Position numbers and translations under genes: made by a program
Notes under the pieces: generated by a model
What the model was told of the DNA's origin: nothing
Seen by the model: the letters and a program-made list of their open reading frames with translations, nothing else
The model's database searches: none
Shown: positions 57,950 through 64,000 of the stretch, piece by piece
Layout of the letters: the number at the start of each line of letters is the position of its first letter
Numbering within the stretch: the first letter of the stretch is position 1
Origin: Nocardioides aromaticivorans
GTDB taxonomy: Bacteria; Actinomycetota; Actinomycetes; Propionibacteriales; Nocardioidaceae
DNA: 64,000 nt
NCBI RefSeq assembly: GCF_013408525.1
Contig: NZ_JACBZM010000001.1
Coordinates: 682,001 to 746,000 of the forward strand
Direction: 5' to 3'

Positions 57950-58714
57950 GTGGACACCGCCGCCGTGCTGACCCTCCTCCAGGACGTCGCCGCGGAGGTG
58001 ATCAACCCCCGCTTCCGCGCCCTCGCCGACGAGCAGGTGTCGGAGAAGAACCCCGGTGACCTGGTCACGGTCGCGGACCACGAGTCCGAGGCGCTCATCA
58101 CCGCCGCCCTCAACGCGGCCTACCCGGACGCCGTCGTGCTCGGCGAGGAGGCGATGGCGGCCGACGCATCGCTGCTCGACGCCTTCGCGGCCGCCGACCA
58201 CGGCTTCACGGTCGACCCCGTCGACGGCACCAAGAACTTCGTCAACGGCTCGCCGGACCACGCCGTGATGGTGTCGGAGGTGGTCGCCGGCGAGATCACC
58301 CGCGGCTGGATCTGGCAGCCGCAGCACGAGAACGCCTATGTCGCCGAGCGCGGCGCCGGCGCCTGGCTCAACGGCGAGCGGCTCAACGTCACGACCGGCA
58401 CCGGCGCGCCCTTCCGCACCGCGCGGCGGCAGTGGGTCGGCCGCGGCCTCGGCGACCTCGGCACCCTGGAGCTGACCTGGGCCTGCTGCGGCGTCGACTA
58501 CCCGCACCTGATCGCCGGTGACGCGGCTGCCCTCGTCTACAGCCGCAGCATGCCGTGGGACCACCTGCCCGGCGCGCTCATCCTCACCGAGGCCGGTGGC
58601 GCCATCGGACGCCACGACGGCGGACCGCTGGTGCCCCAGCGCCTCGAGGGCGGAATCGTCGCGGCCCCCGACAAGGCGACGTACGACGCCGCGGTGGCCG
58701 CGCTCCCCGTCTGA
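57950..58714 (+). CDS. Inositol-monophosphatase family phosphatase
   Basis: A 254-residue Mg-dependent phosphatase. Metal-site motifs: GEEA (about residue 64), DPVDGTKNFVNG (about 89-100) and the C-terminal MPWDHLPGALILTEAGG (W-D). The family covers inositol-1-phosphatase, histidinol-phosphatase and PAP phosphatase. The FVNGSPDHAVMV context is similar to actinobacterial histidinol-phosphatase HisN, but no his genes are near. GTG 57950 lies 6 nt after TAGCGT; GGAGGT directly abuts it, too close for normal ribosome binding. Confidence 0.88.
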   Translation: MDTAAVLTLLQDVAAEVINPRFRALADEQVSEKNPGDLVTVADHESEALITAALNAAYPDAVVLGEEAMAADASLLDAFAAADHGFTVDPVDGTKNFVNGSPDHAVMVSEVVAGEITRGWIWQPQHENAYVAERGAGAWLNGERLNVTTGTGAPFRTARRQWVGRGLGDLGTLELTWACCGVDYPHLIAGDAAALVYSRSMPWDHLPGALILTEAGGAIGRHDGGPLVPQRLEGGIVAAPDKATYDAAVAALPV

Positions 58715-58722
58715 ACGCTCCT

Positions 58723-58767
58723 GTCCGACCGGGCCCCGTCCAACCGGCCCCAGTCCGGCCGGATCAG
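58723..58767. repeat. Three degenerate 15-bp tandem repeats between convergent genes
   Basis: GTCCGACCGGGCCCC, GTCCAACCGGCCCCA and GTCCGGCCGGATCAG follow each other from 58723. The third runs into the stop of the LCP gene ending at 58764. Confidence 0.5.
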
Positions 58768-60176
58768 CAGGCGGCCGCGACGTCGTCGGTCTCGTTGGCG
58801 ACGTACCCGTCGTTGCGCGAGCCGAGCGAGCCGCCCGTGACCTTGCCCTCGCCCTTCTTCTTGCGGCCCGGGGTGGGCTTCGCGTCGCCCTCGGAGCGGT
58901 CGATGGCCTTGCGAACCATCGCGCGGACCTTGTCGAGGTCAGGGTGCGCGGTGTTGACCTGCGGCGGCACGAGCGAGACGGTCGCGACCTTCTCGTCGCG
59001 GGCGCGCAGGGCCAGCTGGGCGAAGTCGGCGAGCGCTCCGCCGGGCACGTCCGTCCTGATCATCGCGCTCGACGCCTTGGCGATCTCCTGGAAGTTCGTG
59101 AGCGCCTGCTTCGGGCTGACCTGCGTGAGCAGCGCCGTCATCACGCACTTCTGGCGCGCCATGCGCGAGTAGTCGTCGCTGCCCTCGCGGGAGCGCGCGA
59201 ACCACAGGGCCTGGTAGCCGTTGAGCTTGCGCTTGCCGGGCTCGATGTAGCCGGTCACGTCCTCGCCCAGGCCGCCGACCGGGATCCGCTCGCGGACGTT
59301 GAGGGTGACGCCGCCGAAGGCGTCGACGAGGCGGCGGAAGCCCTTCATGTTGACCATCACCCAGTAGTTCATCTCGAGGCCGGTGATGCCCTCGATGGCC
59401 ATCACGGTGGCGTCGATGCCCGGGGTGTCGGAGTCGAAGAGGTCGGTGTGGTCCTCGGCCCAGGTGCTGACGCCGTTGAGGTAGCACCCGTCGCAGTCGA
59501 AGCCCTTCGGGAACTGCTCGTCCATCACCGAGCCCTCGCGGAACTTGAAGTTCTGCATGTTGCGCGGGAGGCCGATCATGACGGTCTTGCCGGACGTCGC
59601 GTCGATCGAGGCGATCGTCATCGAGTCCGGTCGCAGGCCCCAGCGGTCGGCACCGGAGTCGCCGCCGAGGAGCAGCACGTTGAAGCGGCCGTCGTGGGCA
59701 GCACCGATCTCGCCGTCGACGAACATGGTGAGCCAGTCCCGCTGCACGGCGGCGAGGTGGGCGCCGAACAGCATGGTGCCGGCGACGGAGAAGCAGAGCA
59801 CGCCGTTGACGCCGACGACCGCCCGGCGGTGCTGCATCCGCAGGCTCAGCGGCTGGCCGATCCGCCAGGCGTCGACGAACAGCGCCGCCCACGCGATGGC
59901 TCCGCCGATGAGGTAGAGGCGCAGGAGCAGCAGGAAGGTCGGGTTGAGCGCGAGGGTCAGCGCGTAGGACCGGTCGAGCAGCAGGCGGATCCCGAGGAAG
60001 GCGAGCACCGCGAGGGTCGCGAGCCAGACCCGGACGGCGATCCGGCCGACCTGCCGGTTGCCCGCCACGAGCTGTGCCGAGCCGGGGACGACGAGGGTGA
60101 AGGCCATGAGGGTCAGGGCGCGGCGGAAGCGCACGCGGGCGGCCCGCTCGGCCACGACCATCCGATCCCCAGACAC
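58764..60176 (-). CDS. LytR-CpsA-Psr family protein with several membrane segments
   Basis: A 470-residue protein. Four hydrophobic segments in the first 170 residues precede the LCP domain (about 195-400) with FNVLLLGGDSGADRWGLRPD, SMTIASID, IGLPRNMQNF and WFARSREGSDDYSRMARQK. LCP proteins transfer polyprenyl-linked glycopolymers to peptidoglycan. The extra N-terminal helices are unlike the usual single anchor. GTG 60176 lies 6 nt after GATACT, suggesting a leaderless start. ATG 60161 and GTG 60197 are alternatives. Confidence 0.88.
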   Translation of the reverse strand: MSGDRMVVAERAARVRFRRALTLMAFTLVVPGSAQLVAGNRQVGRIAVRVWLATLAVLAFLGIRLLLDRSYALTLALNPTFLLLLRLYLIGGAIAWAALFVDAWRIGQPLSLRMQHRRAVVGVNGVLCFSVAGTMLFGAHLAAVQRDWLTMFVDGEIGAAHDGRFNVLLLGGDSGADRWGLRPDSMTIASIDATSGKTVMIGLPRNMQNFKFREGSVMDEQFPKGFDCDGCYLNGVSTWAEDHTDLFDSDTPGIDATVMAIEGITGLEMNYWVMVNMKGFRRLVDAFGGVTLNVRERIPVGGLGEDVTGYIEPGKRKLNGYQALWFARSREGSDDYSRMARQKCVMTALLTQVSPKQALTNFQEIAKASSAMIRTDVPGGALADFAQLALRARDEKVATVSLVPPQVNTAHPDLDKVRAMVRKAIDRSEGDAKPTPGRKKKGEGKVTGGSLGSRNDGYVANETDDVAAAC

Positions 60177-60244
60177 CCGCCCAGTATCACCAGTCACACG
60201 CGTCCCACCGGTGCCGACGCGCCGTCGCGCGCCGGGCGGAGCGC

Positions 60245-61258
60245 TCAGGCGGCCGTCGACACGGCGCCGAGCCGGGCGATCTCGTCGGCCGAGGCGTTCG
60301 CGCCCGTGCACATCACGGCGACCGGGCCGGGCCGCCCCGACCGGTCCGGACTCCGGGGGACGAGAAGGCCGGCCAGGGCGGCGGCTCCGGCACCCTCGGC
60401 GAGGGTGTGCGCCCGCGTCGCCAGGAGGCGGGCGGCGTGGTCGATCTGGTCGTCGGCCACGAGCACGAAGTCGTCGAGCCGGCCGCGCAGTACCCGCTGG
60501 GGCAGGGGGTACCCCGTGGTCGTGGCGAGCCCCGAGGCCCGCGTGGTGGCGGGCGCGGTCTCGATGGTGCCGCTGCGCCACGACCTCCAGCCGGCGGGCG
60601 CCGCCTCCGACTGGACGCCGATCACGCGGGTGCCGGGCGCCAGGGCGTCCCGCACGAGGCAGGCGCCGGCCGCGCCCGTGCCGCTGCCGATCGGGACGTA
60701 GACCGCGGCCAGGCCGCTCGGCAGGACGGCGGCCTGCCGGAACAGCTCGAGGTACGCCGTCGCGTGGCCGAGCACGATCCGCCGGTCCGTCGGGCAGATG
60801 AAGGAGGCGCCCGAGGCGGCCGCCAGCTCGCGAGCCGCGGCAGCGGACTCCCCGAGGGTGTCGCCGCGGACCAGGACCTCGGCCCCCAGCGCCGCGACTG
60901 CGTCCCGCTTGACCGCAGGGGCGGAGGACGGCATCACGATCGTGGCGCGCACGCCGGCCAGCCGGGCGCCGTACGCAACGGACTGGGCGTGGTTGCCGGT
61001 CGAGCAGGTGACCAGGCCGTGCTCCTGCTCGGCGGCGGAGAGCGTCGCGGCGAGGTGGACGCCGCCGCGGACCTTGAAGGAGCCGGTCGGCAGGACGTGC
61101 TCGTGCTTGACGAGCACCTCGGCGCCGACCGCGCTGTCGAGGAGCGGGTGGGACTGCAGGGGCGTGGCCGGGAGCTCGCGAGCGACCACCTCGGCGGCCC
61201 GCAGCACCTCGTCGAAGGTCGGGTCGTCGGGGAGGGATGCGCTGCGCTGCTCGGCCAT
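60245..61258 (-). CDS. PLP-dependent threonine/serine dehydratase family enzyme
   Basis: A 337-residue fold-type II PLP enzyme. The Schiff-base lysine is K62 in PTGSFKVRGG, with STGNHAQSVAYGARLAG as the cofactor-side Asn loop and a GSGTGAAG phosphate loop. There is no ACT regulatory domain, so it is of the catabolic or racemase-like kind. The substrate is likely Thr, Ser or a related hydroxy-amino acid. It is divergent from a LysR regulator 88 nt away, which probably controls it. Confidence 0.88.
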   Translation of the reverse strand: MAEQRSASLPDDPTFDEVLRAAEVVARELPATPLQSHPLLDSAVGAEVLVKHEHVLPTGSFKVRGGVHLAATLSAAEQEHGLVTCSTGNHAQSVAYGARLAGVRATIVMPSSAPAVKRDAVAALGAEVLVRGDTLGESAAAARELAAASGASFICPTDRRIVLGHATAYLELFRQAAVLPSGLAAVYVPIGSGTGAAGACLVRDALAPGTRVIGVQSEAAPAGWRSWRSGTIETAPATTRASGLATTTGYPLPQRVLRGRLDDFVLVADDQIDHAARLLATRAHTLAEGAGAAALAGLLVPRSPDRSGRPGPVAVMCTGANASADEIARLGAVSTAA

Positions 61259-61325
61259 GGCTCCATGGTCCCGGTCCGGGCATTCATCGGTCCAATAGTT
61301 CTTGTCGCAACCATCCATCGACGAC

Positions 61326-61340
61326 ATCGATCGATAGAGT
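61326..61340 (+). promoter_or_regulatory. LysR promoter region with ATCGATCGAT palindrome
   Basis: TAGAGT (61335-61340) lies 6 nt before ATG 61347 and overlaps the 10-bp palindrome ATCGATCGAT (61326-61335). The palindrome could be the LysR autoregulatory site. No Shine-Dalgarno is present. Confidence 0.4.
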
Positions 61341-61346
61341 GCCGTC

Positions 61347-62222
61347 ATGATCGACCTGCGCCGCCTCGAGGCCCTCGTCGCCGTCCACCGGACCGGCTCG
61401 GTCTCCGCCGCGGCCGCCGAGCTGCACTACGGCCAGCCGACCATCTCCCACCACCTGCGCCGGCTGGAGGCCGAGACGGGCGCGGTCCTGCTGCAGCGGG
61501 TCGGGCGGGGCGTGCGGCTCACGCCCGAGGGCGTGCTGCTCGCGCGCCGCGGCGAGGAGGTGCTGGGCCTGCTCGCCCGGGCCGAGGCCGAGCTGGCCGC
61601 GGTGACCAGCCTGCAGGCCGGGCGGGTCCGGCTGGCGGCCTTCCCCTCCGGGGCGGCGACCCTCGTCCCCGACGCCCTCGCGCTCCTGGCCGGCCGGCAC
61701 CCGGGCATCGAGCTGGAGCTCACCGAGGCGGAGCCGCCCGAGGCGCACGAGCTGCTGCGCGCCGGCACCGTCGACCTCGCCCTCACCTTCGCCTACCCCG
61801 ACCAGCCCGAGCCGGAGCAGATCACCTCCGTGCCGATCCTCGACGACCCGCTCCACCTGGTGACGCGCGACGACGCCGCCCCGTCCGCGGGGCCGGTCGA
61901 GCTCGCGGCCTGGTCCGGGCAGCCGTGGGTCGCCGGCTGTGAGCGCTGCCGGCGCGAGCTGCTCGCGCTCTGTGCAGACGCCGGCTTCACGCCCGCGATC
62001 GCCTTCGCGAGCGACGACTACGTGGCCGTGCAGTCCCTCGTCGCCGCGGGGCTGGGCGTCACCGTGCTGCCCGGGCTCGCGCTGCGCGCCCACCAGCACC
62101 GGGGCGTCGCCACCCGGCGACTCGCGGCGCACCGCCGGATCCAGCTCTCGACGTACGGCGCTCCCCCGCGTCCCGCGGCCGTCGACGCGGTGGCCGCGGC
62201 GCTCACCGAGGTGGCCGGCTGA
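61347..62222 (+). CDS. LysR-family transcriptional regulator
   Basis: A 291-residue LTTR. The winged helix (1-60) reads MIDLRRLEALVAVHRTGSVS, then PTISHHLRRLEAETGAVLLQ. The effector domain (about 88-290) is of periplasmic-binding fold, with GRVRLAAFPSGAATLVPDAL. It probably senses the substrate of the divergent dehydratase or a related amino acid. Its ATG is leaderless-like. Confidence 0.92.
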   Translation: MIDLRRLEALVAVHRTGSVSAAAAELHYGQPTISHHLRRLEAETGAVLLQRVGRGVRLTPEGVLLARRGEEVLGLLARAEAELAAVTSLQAGRVRLAAFPSGAATLVPDALALLAGRHPGIELELTEAEPPEAHELLRAGTVDLALTFAYPDQPEPEQITSVPILDDPLHLVTRDDAAPSAGPVELAAWSGQPWVAGCERCRRELLALCADAGFTPAIAFASDDYVAVQSLVAAGLGVTVLPGLALRAHQHRGVATRRLAAHRRIQLSTYGAPPRPAAVDAVAAALTEVAG

Positions 62223-62232
62223 TCGGTGCCGG

Positions 62233-62736
62233 TCAGCCCAGGCGGACGGCCTCGATCTCCCGGCGCTTCGCGAGCCGGTGGGCCCGGCGGATCTCCGCCT
62301 CGCGCATCCGCCGGCGGTCGTCGTCGGTCTCGGGCTCGAGCGCCGGGACCGGACGCGCGGCACCGGCGCCGTCGATGGCGACGAAGACGAAGTACGCCGA
62401 GCCGACGTGCCGCAGCTCGGTCGTCGCGTCCCACGGCTGGGTCTCGATCCGCACGCCGATCTCCATCGACGAGCTGCCCACCCAGTTGATCTGGCCGAAG
62501 GTGCGCACGATGTCGCCGACGCGCACCGGCTCGAGGAAGGCCATCTCGTCCAGCGCGGCCGTGACGGCGGGGCCACCGCTGTGCCGCTGCGCCACGACAC
62601 CGGCGGTGGAGTCGGCCAGCTTGAGCACCTCGCCGCCGTGGATGTTGCCCAGGAGGTTGGCCTGCGCACGCGACGACACGGTCGCCAGCTCGATCCGGGA
62701 GTACGACGGCGTGCGTGCCGCAACGATCTCGCTCAC
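62233..62736 (-). CDS. Acyl-CoA thioesterase (hotdog fold, YciA/BACH type)
   Basis: A 167-residue single-hotdog thioesterase. Conserved blocks: NLLGNIHGGEVLKLADSTAG (containing the active-site region), AALDEMAFLEPVRVGDIVRT and TELRHVGSAYFVFVAID. It hydrolyses acyl-CoA, probably medium- or long-chain. GTG 62736 lies 6 nt after TACCGT. The C-terminal 35 residues are Arg/Glu-rich. Confidence 0.9.
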   Translation of the reverse strand: MSEIVAARTPSYSRIELATVSSRAQANLLGNIHGGEVLKLADSTAGVVAQRHSGGPAVTAALDEMAFLEPVRVGDIVRTFGQINWVGSSSMEIGVRIETQPWDATTELRHVGSAYFVFVAIDGAGAARPVPALEPETDDDRRRMREAEIRRAHRLAKRREIEAVRLG

Positions 62737-62742
62737 GGCCAA

Positions 62743-62752
62743 ACGGTAGCGT
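62743..62752. promoter_or_regulatory. Interlocked divergent -10 elements
   Basis: TACCGT on the minus strand (62748 to 62743) and TAGCGT on the plus strand (62747-62752) overlap by 2 bp. They lie 6 and 7 nt from the starts of the thioesterase (62736) and LCP (62760) genes. Simultaneous polymerase binding at both would be impossible. Confidence 0.5.
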
Positions 62753-62759
62753 CACGGGC

Positions 62760-63959
62760 ATGGCGGGGCGCGGCAATGGCAACGGGGACGACGGTGACTT
62801 CGACTGGATGTACGGGTCGGGAAACGAGAAGGGCGTCCCGCGACCCGAGCGGGGCGGGGACGACCCCGAGCCGACGCGACGCATCCCCGTGCAGCCCCGC
62901 CCGGGCGCGTCACCCCCGCGGATGCCCGACCGGCTGCCGCCGGCCGAGCAGTACGGCGCCACGCCCGAGCCGGCCGGCCGGCCGCCGGCGCCGCCGTGGT
63001 CGCCGCGCAGGAGCCGGTGGAAGCGGCCCGGGACCTGGGTCAGGCTGGTGCTCCTGCTGCTGGTGCTGTGGCTGGTGTTCCTCGTGGCGGTCCCGCTCTT
63101 CACGTGGAGCAAGGTCGACAAGGTCGCCTACGAGCCGTCGGGCGAGCGTCCCTCCGAGCAGCCCGGAACGACCTACCTCCTCGTGGGCAGCGACTCGCGG
63201 GCCGGCCTGTCCAAGGCGGAGCGCCGCAGGCTCCACACCGGCAACGAGACCAGCGAGCTGACCGACACGATCATGCTCCTCCACACCGGCGAGGGTCCGA
63301 CGACGCTGGTCTCGATCCCGCGCGACTCGCCCCTCGACATCCCGGGCCACGGGGTGTCGAAGGTCAACTCGGCGTTCAGCAAGGGCGGCACCCCGCTCCT
63401 CGTGCAGACCCTGGAGAAGGCCACCGGCGTCCGGATCGACGGCTACGTCGAGATCGGCTTCGGCGGGCTGGTCGGTGTCGTCGACGCGGTCGGCGGGATC
63501 GAGGTGTGCCCGAAGAAGCGCATCCGCGACAAGCCGTCGGGCCTCAACATCAAGAAGGGCTGCCAGGAGGTCGACGGCGCGACGGCGCTCGCCTACGCCC
63601 GCGCCCGCAAGTACAGCCCGATCTCCGACCTGGCCCGGGTGCAGCAGCAGCGCGAGGTCGTGGCCGCCGTCGGCAAGAAGGTGCTCTCGCCCTGGTCCGT
63701 GGTCAACCCCGTGCGCTACTGGAAGCTCAACGCGGCCGTGCCCGACTTCTTCCGGTTCGGCGAGGGCATGGGCCCCTACGACGCCTCGCAGTGGGCGCTC
63801 GCGATGACCGACGCCCCGAAGTCCTGCACGGTGCCGCTCGCCAGCGCCGACGCCACGTGGGACACCAAGCGCGCGCGCAAGCTCTTCGACACCCTTGCCG
63901 AGGACCGCACCGACGACATCACCGCCGACCTGTGCACGGCCACCGGGCTCGCCCCGTGA
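62760..63959 (+). CDS. LytR-CpsA-Psr family glycopolymer ligase
   Basis: A 399-residue protein with a long Gly/Pro-rich cytoplasmic head (1-90), one membrane helix (about 92-114) and an LCP domain: TYLLVGSDSRAGLSKAERRR, TDTIMLLHTG, VSIPRDSPLDI (Arg/Asp pair), VSKVNSAFSKGG and ALAYARARKY with the conserved Arg residues. It is expected to attach a wall glycopolymer to peptidoglycan at the outer membrane surface of the cell. Its start is leaderless-like. Confidence 0.92.
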   Translation: MAGRGNGNGDDGDFDWMYGSGNEKGVPRPERGGDDPEPTRRIPVQPRPGASPPRMPDRLPPAEQYGATPEPAGRPPAPPWSPRRSRWKRPGTWVRLVLLLLVLWLVFLVAVPLFTWSKVDKVAYEPSGERPSEQPGTTYLLVGSDSRAGLSKAERRRLHTGNETSELTDTIMLLHTGEGPTTLVSIPRDSPLDIPGHGVSKVNSAFSKGGTPLLVQTLEKATGVRIDGYVEIGFGGLVGVVDAVGGIEVCPKKRIRDKPSGLNIKKGCQEVDGATALAYARARKYSPISDLARVQQQREVVAAVGKKVLSPWSVVNPVRYWKLNAAVPDFFRFGEGMGPYDASQWALAMTDAPKSCTVPLASADATWDTKRARKLFDTLAEDRTDDITADLCTATGLAP

Positions 63960-63995
63960 GCCGACACCTCCTCACCACCGCAACGAAGGACTGAC

Positions 63996-64000
63996 GTGTA
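63996..64000 (+). CDS. Possible start of the next gene (cut by window end)
   Basis: AAGGA (63986-63990) precedes GTG 63996 by 5 nt, a proper ribosome-binding distance. Only the start codon is in the window, so nothing can be said about the product. Confidence 0.25.

Overview
This 64 kb window is GC-rich, densely packed actinobacterial chromosome. Gene content, GTG-rich starts and the mixture of mycobacterial-type loci (mce, mtrAB-lpqB, whiB2-fbiAB, glf-glfT2) without mycolate genes suggest a member of the Nocardioidaceae, most likely Nocardioides or a close relative. The genus is an inference from gene content and was not checked by a search. I saw no rRNA, tRNA, CRISPR array, prophage, integrase or transposase.

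Layout. 1-936: end of a membrane-protein gene and a GrpB-family gene, divergent. 949-6892 (minus): the rod-shape operon mreB-mreC-mreD-PBP2-rodA, with coupled or closely spaced start and stop codons. 7094-8445: two tandem small membrane proteins with a septum-formation-like domain. 8542-9746: ndk and a MerR-type regulator. 9944-21543 (plus): a complete mce operon (yrbEA, yrbEB, mceA-F) followed by a long-chain acyl-CoA synthetase and an aldehyde dehydrogenase; the same palindrome lies in the merR and mce promoters. 21512-25393: YcaQ-like glycosylase, a NarL-type response regulator, hibernation factor hpf and a ComF-like protein. 25506-29636: mtrA-mtrB-lpqB. 29710-33399: ahcY, a DUF808 membrane protein and an acyltransferase. 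33493-43859: SIS-domain protein, Trm112-like protein, phosphomannomutase, DUF3499 protein, zincin-like protein, DUF5719 protein, a large GT2 membrane protein, whiB2, fbiA and a shortened fbiB. This matches the mycobacterial Rv3256c-Rv3262 neighbourhood as I remember it. 43905-48969: DUF3105 protein, manC, TIGR03089 protein and a secreted amidase. 49460-57291: a cell-surface galactofuranan cluster (wzt, wzm, glfT2, glf, a PAP2 protein and two more GT2 enzymes). 57331-64000: a conserved hypothetical, an inositol-monophosphatase family protein, two LytR-CpsA-Psr proteins, a threonine-dehydratase-like enzyme with a divergent LysR regulator, and an acyl-CoA thioesterase.

Much of the window serves the cell envelope: elongation machinery (Mre/RodA/PBP2), its two-component control (MtrAB-LpqB), sugar-nucleotide supply (phosphomannomutase, ManC, Glf), glycan polymerisation and export (GlfT2, Wzm-Wzt), LCP proteins that typically ligate glycopolymers to peptidoglycan, and a peptidoglycan amidase. 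The mce-FadD block is a lipid or steroid import and activation unit.

The most interesting non-coding signals are: (i) at least 18 genes whose start codon lies 6-8 nt after a TANNNT-like -10 element, implying widespread leaderless transcription; (ii) the TGACAGT-N3-ACTGTCA operator shared by merR and mce; (iii) a 157-bp inverted-repeat-bounded element at 57742-57898; (iv) a 37-bp palindromic element found twice, each time after a terminator-like hairpin; and (v) a 26-bp palindrome between whiB2 and fbiA. I found no convincing wholly new multi-gene system.
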